From Pontixanthobacter gangjinensis (lineage in GTDB: Bacteria > Pseudomonadota > Alphaproteobacteria > Sphingomonadales > Sphingomonadaceae), in contig NZ_WTYS01000001.1 of NCBI RefSeq assembly GCF_009827545.1, positions 1,823,772 to 1,887,771 on the forward strand: 64,000 bases of DNA, read 5' to 3'. Both the position numbers and the translations under genes were made by a program. This document shows positions 35,072 through 43,694 of the stretch, piece after piece. Under the pieces are notes generated by a model. That model was not told the origin of the DNA and ran no database searches. It saw only the letters and a program-made list of their open reading frames with translations. How positions within the stretch are numbered: the stretch's first letter is position 1; the number at the start of each line of letters is the position of its first letter.

Positions 35072-36633
35072 CAGACGGCTTCCGGTTCTGGCATGTCGAG
35101 GCGCGGGAATACACCTTCGGGCTTCTGAATGGTGAAGTTTGCCGCCACAAGACGCTCAAACCACTCAATATTTTGCGCGGCTTCATAATCACGTTTATCT
35201 GATGGAATCCCCATCTGGTCGAGCAAATTATCGATAGCGGTCGGCACAACGGGCCGCACTGCGATAGCTAGCTGGTAAACTTGCTTGAAAAGTGTGAGCA
35301 GTACGGCTTTCATCCGCTCAGGGTCGGTTTTTCGCAAGGTCCATGGGGCTTGCTCATCAACGAATTGGTTGCAAGCGAACACCCCCTTCATCCAGGCATC
35401 AAGCCCATCGCTGAAAGCGAGGTTTTCGAACGATGTTCTCAGCGATGCGGAGGCGGACTCAACTTCATTTGACAGCGTAACGTCATCTTCATGAACGGCG
35501 TATTCACTTGTAAGAAGTCCATCCATATTCTTGAAAATCATGGATAAAGTTCGCTGCGCCAAGTTGCCGAAGCTGTTTGCCAGTTCGGCATTGGCACGCG
35601 TAACAATTGCTTCTGGTGAATAACTTCCATCTTGCCCGAACGCGACTTCGCGCATCAGGAAATACCGTAGCGTATCGACTCCGAATTTCTCTGCCAATTC
35701 AATCGGATCGGTGACATTGCCAAGAGATTTACTCTCTTTTTCCCCGCGATTGAGGAGGAAGCCGTGGCCGAATACCTTCTTCGGCAGCGGCAAATCAGCG
35801 CTCATCAGGAACGCTGGCCAATAAACCGTGTGGAAACGAACGATGTCTTTGCCGATCAAGTGTAAATCAGCAGGCCAGAATTTGGCCATATCGCCGTCCA
35901 TATCTGGATAGCCGAGACCAGTAAGATAGTTGGTAAGTGCGTCAACCCAGACATACATAACATGGCCGTCGCTACCCGGTACTTTCACGCCCCAATCGAA
36001 GCTCGTTCGCGAAATCGACAGGTCGCGAAGCCCGCCGGAAACAAAGCTGATCATTTCGTTGCGGCGACTGTCTGGCTGCAAAAATTCGGGAGTTTCTTCG
36101 AACAGATTCAGCAATGCGTCTTGATATTTGGACAGCCGGAAAAACCAGCTTTCTTCAACGGTCCATTCGACCGGAGTACCTTGTGGAGAGAGCTTCTCGC
36201 TGCCCTCTCCTTGGGTTAGTTCTTTTTCGTCATAATATGCTTCATCGCGGACAGAATACCAGCCTTCGTAGCGGTCTAGATACAGGTCGCCCTTGGCCTC
36301 CATTGCTTGCCACAAGGCCTGGCTGGCCCGGTGGTGGTCATCTTCAACCGTCCGAATAAATCGATCATAGCTGACATTCAACGCGTCGCACATTTGTTGA
36401 AAATAGCCGGACATTTCGTCGGCCAATTCGCGCGCTGTCCGGCCCTGCTCTTCCGCCTTTCGCGCCATTTTCAGGCCGTGTTCGTCGGTTCCCGTCTGGA
36501 AACGGACTTCTCTGCCTTGCGCACGTTGGAAACGGGCGATGACGTCGGCGGCAATTGCCTCATAGGCGTGGCCGATATGCGGTTTGCCATTGGGATAGCT
36601 GATCGCGGTCGTGATATAATAAGGTTTAGACAT
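35071..36633 (-). CDS. metG: Methionyl-tRNA synthetase
   Basis: Class I synthetase of 520 residues. The HIGH motif is in PNGKPHIGHAYEA and the KMSKS equivalent is KESKSLGN. The anticodon-binding helical domain is C-terminal. It lacks the C-terminal dimerisation/tRNA-binding extension of E. coli MetG. The connective insert has no zinc-binding Cys cluster. The ATG at 36633 has AGGGA upstream and overlaps the end of holB. Confidence 0.96.
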   Translation of the reverse strand: MSKPYYITTAISYPNGKPHIGHAYEAIAADVIARFQRAQGREVRFQTGTDEHGLKMARKAEEQGRTARELADEMSGYFQQMCDALNVSYDRFIRTVEDDHHRASQALWQAMEAKGDLYLDRYEGWYSVRDEAYYDEKELTQGEGSEKLSPQGTPVEWTVEESWFFRLSKYQDALLNLFEETPEFLQPDSRRNEMISFVSGGLRDLSISRTSFDWGVKVPGSDGHVMYVWVDALTNYLTGLGYPDMDGDMAKFWPADLHLIGKDIVRFHTVYWPAFLMSADLPLPKKVFGHGFLLNRGEKESKSLGNVTDPIELAEKFGVDTLRYFLMREVAFGQDGSYSPEAIVTRANAELANSFGNLAQRTLSMIFKNMDGLLTSEYAVHEDDVTLSNEVESASASLRTSFENLAFSDGLDAWMKGVFACNQFVDEQAPWTLRKTDPERMKAVLLTLFKQVYQLAIAVRPVVPTAIDNLLDQMGIPSDKRDYEAAQNIEWFERLVAANFTIQKPEGVFPRLDMPEPEAV

Positions 36634-37588
36634 TGGCGCGATCCCTAGGTGGAGCGGCAGAGGCAAGCAAGGTCCCGATTTCGGCGATTAGCAATCCTGG
36701 GTCAAAATTATACATGGGCGCCTGGCTGCCGAGTTTGACCAACTCAGCATGGGCATCCACCAAAGCGGGATAGCCGGCTTTGGCGGCATCGCTTGTCGTT
36801 CCGGCCAGCACCGAGCGCGCAAGATCGATTGTCGCCTGGATTCGGTCACGGTTTGGGCGGGCACCAATGGCTTCGGACAATCTGCCTCGGTGCTGAAAAT
36901 CGGGATCGCCTTCACGGACAATCGATTGCATCAAGCTGAATAGCGTGCCGAGATCGCGGTCGACGAAATCCAAGGCCGCACCGGGGGAACCCGATGCGGC
37001 AACGATTGCCGCCTGCCGTGTGGCAGGATTGGCATCCGGTGCTTCGCGCGACAGGAAAAACGCCAGTTCCTCATCGGATACAACGGGGAAACGAACGATC
37101 CGGCAGCGCGAACGTATGGTTGGCAGCAAACGGGCAGGACGGTGCGTAATCAGCAGGAAAAACGTGCCAATCGGCGGCTCTTCAAGGCTTTTCAGCAATG
37201 CGTTAGAGGCACCTTTCTCCAAATCGTCCGACGGGTCGATAATGATTGCGCGCCTCGATCCCAAGGTCGGGCGTGTATTGAGCCGCTGCTGCATGGCCCG
37301 AATCTGTGCAACAGTAATGTTGCGCTTGGAATCGAACGGCTTGCCATCTGCCTGCTTCTTTTCTTCTTTCTCATCCTTAGGTAGTCGCTGCAGGATGTGG
37401 ATATCAGGATGGTGCCCGGCAGGCTGTGTGGTGCCCGGTTCTGCGACCAGTTCGCGCGCTGCCTGATGAGCGAATTGCATTTTACCAAGACCACTTCGGC
37501 CCGTAAGCATCCACGCATGGTGCATCCGTTCGCCAGCCAGCGCAGTGCGCCATTGCTGCCAAGCATCATCGTGGCCGATAAGCGTCAA
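36626..37588 (-). CDS. holB: DNA polymerase III delta' subunit
   Basis: Clamp-loader subunit of 320 residues with the AAA+ pattern: WMLTGRSGLGKMQFAHQAA, DPSDDLEKGASNALLKSLEEPP and the TIRSRCRIVRF arginine-finger region. The four-Cys zinc module of E. coli delta' is absent, as in other alphaproteobacteria. It is coupled to tmk (ATGA), a classic tmk-holB pairing. Confidence 0.93.
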   Translation of the reverse strand: MTLIGHDDAWQQWRTALAGERMHHAWMLTGRSGLGKMQFAHQAARELVAEPGTTQPAGHHPDIHILQRLPKDEKEEKKQADGKPFDSKRNITVAQIRAMQQRLNTRPTLGSRRAIIIDPSDDLEKGASNALLKSLEEPPIGTFFLLITHRPARLLPTIRSRCRIVRFPVVSDEELAFFLSREAPDANPATRQAAIVAASGSPGAALDFVDRDLGTLFSLMQSIVREGDPDFQHRGRLSEAIGARPNRDRIQATIDLARSVLAGTTSDAAKAGYPALVDAHAELVKLGSQAPMYNFDPGLLIAEIGTLLASAAPPRDRANV

Positions 37589-38220
37589 AGTTCAGCTCCA
37601 AATCGATCCGTTACAGCCTGCAAGATGCGCATACTCACCTGATCGACGGAACCTACGCCATCGATCAATACAAAATTTTCAGGTTCGCGCTTAGCCAATT
37701 TGATAAATGTGTCCGCGACTGCCTGATGATAGGCGGCATTGCGCCCCCCGATCGCGTCAGATTGGCCCGCATCTCTTGCTGTGAGGCGTTGATTGATCAA
37801 ATCGGCGGGGACGGTTACCAACAATGTCAGATCAGGGCGCAACCCCTTGCTGCCAATTTCGTGCAGAGTAAGCACTGCCTCATCCCCAACACTGCCAGCG
37901 CCGCCCTGATATGCCCGGCTTGAATCGAGATAGCGGTCACAGATTACCCATTTGCCCTCGGTCAGTGCAGGATTGATCAGCTTTTCGACATGGTCGGATC
38001 GTGCCGCTGCGAACAGCAATGCCTCGGCCCTTGCCCCCCACCCGCTGCCCGGCGGATCAAGTAATAAGGCGCGAATGGCTTCTGCGCCTACGGTTCCACC
38101 TGGTTCGCGGGTCAAAACGCATTGCTTGCCGTTCTTCTCGATATGATCCGAGAGCAAGCGTGCCTGCGTAGATTTACCAGTCCCCTCCCCTCCTTCGAAG
38201 GCGATGAATTTACCCCGCAT
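37585..38220 (-). CDS. tmk: Thymidylate kinase
   Basis: dTMP kinase of 211 residues with the P-loop FEGGEGTGKSTQ, the DRY-type motif ICDRYLDSSRAYQGG and the LID region TARDAGQSDAIGGRN. It makes dTDP for DNA synthesis. The ATG at 38220 is within the stop of the dac gene (TGATG); four upstream in-frame codons are not needed. Confidence 0.95.
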   Translation of the reverse strand: MRGKFIAFEGGEGTGKSTQARLLSDHIEKNGKQCVLTREPGGTVGAEAIRALLLDPPGSGWGARAEALLFAAARSDHVEKLINPALTEGKWVICDRYLDSSRAYQGGAGSVGDEAVLTLHEIGSKGLRPDLTLLVTVPADLINQRLTARDAGQSDAIGGRNAAYHQAVADTFIKLAKREPENFVLIDGVGSVDQVSMRILQAVTDRFGAEL

Positions 38221-39380
38221 CAGCCAAACCACCGGTCAAATGCGTTGGCAATTCGTTGCAGCGCATTCGCTTCGTTGACGCTCTTCGCCGCCAGAAGCGG
38301 GATGCGCGAAGCTGGCAGGCCAGGCACGGATACTTCTAATTCAGCCACCATTTCACCCTTCGAGATTGGCGCTTCCAACGGTCCATCATAGACAATCTTG
38401 AACGTCGGGGCGACCTTAGCACTGAGCGGTAGCGCGATCAGAACCGAGTCCCCCGTCTCCAGAGCTACCACCTTCTCCATCCCGTTCTGAACACGGGCGT
38501 TGCCAATCCTTTTACTGCCGGAGAACCATGTTTTGCGTTCGAAATTGTCAAAGCCCCAATTGATCAAGTCACGTGCGATCTCTGCCCTCAAAGGCTCGTT
38601 ATCGATCGCAGCGGTCACCATGATTAATCGGGCCCCACCGCGTTGGGCGCTCCCCAAAAACCCGTGACCTGCTTGATTTGTGTACCCGGTTTTGATCCCG
38701 TCTGCTCCTTCCACTACGCCTGAGATAGGGTCATGATTGGCCTGAGCATAGCCATTATAGCGAAGGCCCTCCTTGCCGAAATAGCGCGCATATTTATCGG
38801 GATGCTTCTTAATCAAGGCCAGGGCAAGCAATTGCAGATCATGCGCCGTGGTGAAGGTTTTACCGTCATCAGGCCAACCGTTGGGCGTACCAAAATGACT
38901 GTCATACATTTTCAGTTCGAGCGCGGTCTGGTTCATCCGCTTGGTCCATTTATCGACCGATCCAAGCGCGCCTTCGGCCAACACAATGCTGGCATCATTG
39001 GCCGAAACTGATGTTATGCCTTGCAACAGAGTATGGACACTAACCTCATCGCCGGTGTCGAGGAACATGGTTGACCCCTTACGGTGCCATTCTTCGCCAG
39101 CGGCGGCGCTCATCGTCATTGATTGGTCAAGTGATAGCTGGCCGTCATCAATCAGTTCAAACGCGACGAACGCGCTCATCACTTTGGTAATTGAAGCGGG
39201 AATAAACCGCCTGTCAGCGTTACGGCTGTAAAGGGTTTGGCCTGAAGTCATATCAAACAGCAACGCGACTGGTGCGCCGTCTGTGATTTCCTGAACGTCA
39301 GTCTGAAGGGCAGCATTGGGCAAGGCGCCGAGACCCAAGGCCGCCAGAATTGCACCAGAAATACTAGTCAACCTTAACAA
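38220..39380 (-). CDS. D-alanyl-D-alanine carboxypeptidase (PBP5/6 type)
   Basis: Periplasmic low-molecular-weight penicillin-binding protein of 386 residues. A signal peptide (about 1-24) precedes the catalytic S63-I-T-K66, S126-A-N128 and K230-T-G232 motifs, followed by the C-terminal PBP5 beta domain and an amphipathic tail (ALQRIANAFDRWFG) for membrane attachment. It trims pentapeptide side chains of peptidoglycan. It lies between rlpA and tmk. Confidence 0.94.
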   Translation of the reverse strand: MLRLTSISGAILAALGLGALPNAALQTDVQEITDGAPVALLFDMTSGQTLYSRNADRRFIPASITKVMSAFVAFELIDDGQLSLDQSMTMSAAAGEEWHRKGSTMFLDTGDEVSVHTLLQGITSVSANDASIVLAEGALGSVDKWTKRMNQTALELKMYDSHFGTPNGWPDDGKTFTTAHDLQLLALALIKKHPDKYARYFGKEGLRYNGYAQANHDPISGVVEGADGIKTGYTNQAGHGFLGSAQRGGARLIMVTAAIDNEPLRAEIARDLINWGFDNFERKTWFSGSKRIGNARVQNGMEKVVALETGDSVLIALPLSAKVAPTFKIVYDGPLEAPISKGEMVAELEVSVPGLPASRIPLLAAKSVNEANALQRIANAFDRWFG

Positions 39381-39413
39381 AATAGCTCCCGCTGCCGGGC
39401 AGGAGCCGGCTAT

Positions 39414-40544
39414 TTACCCCGCAGTGAATACACGAGCGTCGCTATACCCTGCTGCGCGCACCTTTGCGAGTGCCGCTTCAGCCTGTCCACGATTTGCGAA
39501 CGGCCCCTTGCGCACTCGGTAGAACCGACCCGATTTCTGGACGAAGCCATCTATCGAATCGGCAACGCGGTCAGCATTGTCTTTGCTGGAAAATGCCGCT
39601 GCCTGAATCACGAAATTCGCGGTCACTTGTGATTGGGTCGGTGCCGTAGAGGCTGGCGATACCGGTTTGGGCGCATCGTTAGTCGCAATCTTTGCCAGGG
39701 GCGTTGCAGCCTGCGCTGCAATTGGCGGTTTTGATCCAGTTATGGGCGCAAGCGGATAGGCGGTGACGGCTTTGCGACCTGTCGTACTAAACGCATTTTC
39801 GAACGGTGTTGAACCAGGGGTTGCGGCTGCCATTGCCTTTGGAACTGCTGGAAGCTCTCTTGCTGCGGCCATCGCAGTAGCGGGTGCTTTTGCCAAAGCC
39901 GGTGCCGGTGCCGGTGCCGTTTCCGGTGTCGCCTGCTGAGCAACAGCGAGGCTCGCTGCGCCCGCTTCGGGCAGTTTTCGCTTTAAGACGGCGAGCAACG
40001 ATTTCGGCGTATCCATCCGCGCTGGGGCTGCTTCACCGCCGCGCAATTTGGCGCGATCGACTTCTGCAGAATTGACGCGCCGGATTCGGATTGGAGCCCT
40101 GTTTGAAACTTCAAGCTGACGTTGTGCAGCATTCGACAGGCCTACCACTCCGTTGCCGGTCATCGGACCTCGTCGCTCTACACGGGCCAAAATGGTTTTA
40201 CCGCTATCCAATGCGGTAATCTCGACATAGCTCGGCATGGGTAAGGTACGGTGCGAAACGGTCACGCCACTGCCGCCTTCGGGATCGGCCATAGCATAGC
40301 CGACCTCGTCATAATTCATCGTATCGAAAGGCGTATAAAGCGTCTGGCCGATATAATAGGGATCGCCGACAATAACCGGGTAATCAGCCGCAGGTCCGCT
40401 CTGGACAGATGAAGGGCCATCGGTTGCTGAAACCAGCGCTGAAGGATCGTTTCCGCCGCGGCCACATGCGGCAAGCAAGGCCGTCAGGCCAAGCGCCCAG
40501 AAATAGGCTGGAAAACGGGTCGAAACTCTATTTGGCAATCTCAT
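39414..40544 (-). CDS. rlpA: RlpA-like lipoprotein with SPOR domain, atypical active site
   Basis: The lipobox is LLAAC with C27 after a short signal. A double-psi beta-barrel region (about 50-150) matches RlpA, keeping the His of SHRTLPM, but the motif that reads NDRGP in active RlpA lytic transglycosylases is ERRGP here, losing the catalytic Asp. A Pro/Ala-rich linker follows. The C-terminal SPOR domain (about 308-376, NFVIQAAAFSSKDNADRVAD...) should bind denuded septal glycan. It overlaps mltB by 17 bases. It may be a septal scaffold rather than an enzyme. Confidence 0.85.
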   Translation of the reverse strand: MRLPNRVSTRFPAYFWALGLTALLAACGRGGNDPSALVSATDGPSSVQSGPAADYPVIVGDPYYIGQTLYTPFDTMNYDEVGYAMADPEGGSGVTVSHRTLPMPSYVEITALDSGKTILARVERRGPMTGNGVVGLSNAAQRQLEVSNRAPIRIRRVNSAEVDRAKLRGGEAAPARMDTPKSLLAVLKRKLPEAGAASLAVAQQATPETAPAPAPALAKAPATAMAAARELPAVPKAMAAATPGSTPFENAFSTTGRKAVTAYPLAPITGSKPPIAAQAATPLAKIATNDAPKPVSPASTAPTQSQVTANFVIQAAAFSSKDNADRVADSIDGFVQKSGRFYRVRKGPFANRGQAEAALAKVRAAGYSDARVFTAG

Positions 40545-41550
40545 CTGCAAGCAATCCCACACTCATAGCGTAGTAGTTGGAGCAGTTATATTCGAGGATA
40601 ACCCTATAATTTGCGGTTAAGAGCCATGCAGGTTTTCCAATTCCGTCGGGCTGGAAGAATGAAGCCATCACATCATCTGCAAGATATTTTTGTGGCTGAA
40701 CGCCCAAATCACGCCATTCTCGCACCGTTTTCCATTGGCTGTGGCGCTCATGAACACGCGAACAGACGGGCGAAACAAGTTTGCTTTCGATGGCAGACCG
40801 GTCAAGATTGGCAGGCACGGAGGCACGAACTCCCCACGGTTCGCCGCTGCGCCAGCCTGAATCCTTGAAATATCTGGCGATTGAGGCGAGCGTATCAGCC
40901 CGATTGTTGAAGATATCGGCGCGCCCATCACCATCGCCGTCTGTCGCAAGGCGTAGATATACGCTTGGCAAGAATTGCGGATTGCCAAATGCTCCCGCCC
41001 AGCTGCCAACCAAATCGGAGCGCGCATAACCCTTATCCGCGACCTTCATCAAAGCGACCCATTCGCTTGCGAACAAATCCCGGCGGCGCCCTTCCCAAGC
41101 TAAGGTGGCAAGCGAGCGGGAGAGGTCGAAGTTTCCTTTATACCCACCGTAATTTGTTTCGTGGCCCCAGATCGCCATCAACATTTCTGAGGGAACGCCA
41201 TATTGACGTTCTACTTCGCTCCTGATGCCAGCGGTGGCGCGGAACATGTCACGGCCCCGCCTAATCCGTGTCGGGTTCACATGTGTGTCGATATAGGGGG
41301 CTAGTGCGGGGTAACCGCTTCGCGTAGGAGTACCAGGCTGCGCTTGATCGAGAGAAATGACGCGCAGGTTCGGCGTGAGATCGGAAGTCATCCGACGAAG
41401 CGTTGGCTCGCTAACGCCCTCCGCCCTCGCCTTGGCTATCAGCAGCTGCAGATAGGACTCAAAAGGCATGTCCTGCGACATGGCGGGAGAAAGTGGTGAC
41501 GTCAGCGCGATAGCCGCAGCAATTGCAAAGATATTTTTGAAGACCATCAA
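40528..41550 (-). CDS. mltB: Lytic murein transglycosylase B family
   Basis: GH103-type lytic transglycosylase of 340 residues with a Sec signal (about 1-25, no lipobox, unlike E. coli MltB). The catalytic Glu is E131 in AIWGHETNYGG; GAFGNPQFLPS and DGDGDGRADIF are family blocks. It cleaves glycan strands to 1,6-anhydro ends in the periplasm. It is the first gene of the run down to mazG. Confidence 0.93.
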   Translation of the reverse strand: MMVFKNIFAIAAAIALTSPLSPAMSQDMPFESYLQLLIAKARAEGVSEPTLRRMTSDLTPNLRVISLDQAQPGTPTRSGYPALAPYIDTHVNPTRIRRGRDMFRATAGIRSEVERQYGVPSEMLMAIWGHETNYGGYKGNFDLSRSLATLAWEGRRRDLFASEWVALMKVADKGYARSDLVGSWAGAFGNPQFLPSVYLRLATDGDGDGRADIFNNRADTLASIARYFKDSGWRSGEPWGVRASVPANLDRSAIESKLVSPVCSRVHERHSQWKTVREWRDLGVQPQKYLADDVMASFFQPDGIGKPAWLLTANYRVILEYNCSNYYAMSVGLLADEIAK

Positions 41551-41691
41551 TCAACCGTGTCACAACAAATATGAACCGCAAGTCCAAAACGATGTGGCGC
41601 GCAGAAAATTCGGCGAAGCGGAATTTCTAAGTGCCCAGACGAGAATTATTCGTGACAATTCGCTCGCGCTTCGCTAGCCGCGCTTTCCAGC

Positions 41692-41781
41692 GGGCAGGTG
41701 GCAGAGTGGTCGAATGCACTAGTCTTGAAAACTAGCGAGGGTGCAAGCCCTCCGTGGGTTCGAATCCCACCCTGCCCGCCA
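41692..41781 (+). tRNA. tRNA-Ser (anticodon UGA)
   Basis: A 90-base tRNA folds fully. The acceptor stem is GGGCAGG with CCTGCCC, the discriminator is G and CCA is encoded. The anticodon stem-loop TAGTCTTGAAAACTA gives TGA, the long variable arm GAGGGTGCAAGCCCTC is typical of class II tRNAs, and the T arm is GTGGGTTCGAATCCCAC. The long variable arm, anticodon and G73 fix it as serine. Confidence 0.97.
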
Positions 41782-41808
41782 TTGACACCAAGCGCCTCTA
41801 ACTGATGC

Positions 41809-42537
41809 TCATGGTGTTAGAGCAAACTCTCGCATCTCATCGTAATATGGCCTGCATTCTTCGGCCAGTTCAGCCGCTGCCCCTTCTAACTTCGGCTTTC
41901 GGCCGGGCTCAGAGGCAAATCCGCTCGATGCGGCGACTTTATCGTACCAATGCGTCGCCCAAATTCCGTCCGATGGTTTGATGCCTCGCTGCCAAGCCAG
42001 CATCGCTTTGTCCCACGGAATGCCAATTCGCGAACATAGTAATTTCAAATGACCTTCGGGGTCAGAGAGAAACTGAGTCGAATCAATTACTGCGGGAATT
42101 TCGCTGGCAGAGTTTTTCACCAATTTGAAATATTCGAGCTGACGATCATAACGCAGATCCTCGAACTTCACGGCAACGCGCTTCATTGCATAGCTCGCAA
42201 TAACCCGCTCCGGTTCGCGGATTAGAAACGCATGTTTGTGGTCGGGAAAGTCGCTGATGCCTACATTACCCACCATATGGTGCGGCATATGCTTTTGATA
42301 CCAAACCGCAGCATTATCAGGCGATGGGCCGCGCATCGCACTCGCGACGCTATCCCAATCGCAATCCATATCACCGATGATCTGGTCCGCCATGGGTTGA
42401 GGCTCGCCGGAATCCTTCAAATAGGCACCGTAAAATGGCTCATCACTGACCGCGCAATCGGAACGGGAGCCGAAACTGCGCATCATCGCGGTTGAAATAT
42501 TCCTTGGACCAGACCACATTGCAATTCGGACAGTCAT
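41809..42537 (-). CDS. Sulfotransferase-like P-loop protein
   Basis: This 242-residue protein opens VRIAMWSGPRNISTAMMRSF, the phosphosulfate-binding P-loop form of a sulfotransferase-like family, and has AFLIREPERVIASY, the usual 3'-phosphate-binding Arg/Ser region. Family members often sit beside branched-chain aminotransferases, as here, where its start overlaps the aminotransferase stop (ATGA). Substrate and true activity are unknown. Confidence 0.75.
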   Translation of the reverse strand: MTVRIAMWSGPRNISTAMMRSFGSRSDCAVSDEPFYGAYLKDSGEPQPMADQIIGDMDCDWDSVASAMRGPSPDNAAVWYQKHMPHHMVGNVGISDFPDHKHAFLIREPERVIASYAMKRVAVKFEDLRYDRQLEYFKLVKNSASEIPAVIDSTQFLSDPEGHLKLLCSRIGIPWDKAMLAWQRGIKPSDGIWATHWYDKVAASSGFASEPGRKPKLEGAAAELAEECRPYYDEMREFALTP

Positions 42538-43448
42538 GCGGCTGTATCTGCATGAAGCCGAGCAAGATAAAGCTGCTGAAGCCGTTCGACCATTGGACCG
42601 CGTTCGGTGCTGATTTCGCGGCCATCAACTGTCCCCACCGGAGCAAGGCCAGCGAAGGTTCCGGTGGTGAAAGCCTCGTCAGCGCCATAGACATCAATCA
42701 GCGAAAAATTGCGCTCATAGACGCTAAGGCCTGCCTCGCGCGCGATCTCAATCACATTGGCGCGGGTTATTCCGTCGAGACAATAATCGCCGCTTGATGT
42801 CCAAATTTCTCCATCCTTCACAATAAAGAAATGCGTCGAGTTGCATGTCGCTATGAAGCCATGGGGATCAAGCATGAGCGCCTCATCCGCCCCTGCCTGG
42901 GTCGCCTGAATACAGGCTGTTATGCAGTTGAGCTTGCTGTGACTATTCAACTTCGGATCCTGGACATCAGGAAATCCGCGCCGCACATGCACTGTATAGA
43001 GATTGAGCATGTTGGTCGCGGTTTCGGGAACCGGGTCTTTCCATTCGGGAATAATTACGATTGTTGCTGGAGAAATGACCACGCGAGGGTCCTGGTAAGG
43101 CGTAGAGCGAATGCCGCGGGTTACCATCAGGCGGATATGAATTCCGTCGCCGTCCATATGGTTGGCCGAAAGGACTGCATAGAGCCGTTCAGTCAATAGC
43201 TCGGACGGGATTCCCACATCCATCGCAATCGCCTTAGCACCGCGGTAAAGCCGTTTTAGATGCCGATCAAGAAACGCGATCTTGCCATTATGAACCCGCA
43301 GTCCCTCCCAAACGCCATCGCCCAGCATGAACCCGCTATCAAAGACCGAAACCTTGGCTTCCGGCCTTGGAAAAAGCTCTCCGTTTATGTCGATAATAAC
43401 CGCATCGTTGCGGCTATCGGCGATGTAGCTGTGTGTGCCCTTGCCCAA
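42534..43448 (-). CDS. Class IV PLP aminotransferase (branched-chain / D-amino acid type)
   Basis: Fold-type IV aminotransferase of 304 residues. The PLP lysine is in NSHSKLNCITACIQA; DEALMLDPHGFIATCNSTHFF and CLDGITRANVIEIA are family motifs. Members transaminate branched-chain amino acids or D-amino acids; the motif pattern suggests branched-chain but does not settle it. The start is TTG at 43448 with GAGGAG about 9 bases upstream. Confidence 0.87.
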   Translation of the reverse strand: MGKGTHSYIADSRNDAVIIDINGELFPRPEAKVSVFDSGFMLGDGVWEGLRVHNGKIAFLDRHLKRLYRGAKAIAMDVGIPSELLTERLYAVLSANHMDGDGIHIRLMVTRGIRSTPYQDPRVVISPATIVIIPEWKDPVPETATNMLNLYTVHVRRGFPDVQDPKLNSHSKLNCITACIQATQAGADEALMLDPHGFIATCNSTHFFIVKDGEIWTSSGDYCLDGITRANVIEIAREAGLSVYERNFSLIDVYGADEAFTTGTFAGLAPVGTVDGREISTERGPMVERLQQLYLARLHADTAA

Positions 43449-43451
43449 GTC

Positions 43452-43640
43452 TTAATTCTCCTCATCGGCCAAATTCCAACAGTCATCTTGTTGTGACATC
43501 GAAGCTTCCGGACCGCCATATCCTTGGCATCCCAATTCTCGAGCTACTTTGATAGTGAACGAAGCCAAGTCAACATTGACGGGTAGTATGCCGACATACC
43601 AGTCGGGCCGCTCTGGCCAGCCGGGCCGCTCTGGAGGCAT
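43452..43640 (-). CDS. Possible small leader-like open frame
   Basis: A frame of 62 codons fills most of the 246-bp gap between lpd and the aminotransferase and stops 3 bases before the aminotransferase TTG, so its end carries that gene's ribosome site. It starts MPPERPGWPERPDW, with a 13-bp direct repeat (CGGGCCGCTCTGG at 43604 and 43622). It lacks its own clear ribosome site and a recognisable domain. It may be a coupling leader or simply non-coding sequence. Confidence 0.25.
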   Translation of the reverse strand: MPPERPGWPERPDWYVGILPVNVDLASFTIKVARELGCQGYGGPEASMSQQDDCWNLADEEN

Positions 43641-43694
43641 TATCACACGAAATGTCCAAGCTCCCAGATATCAGCCGTCTTCCCAATTGCGATC

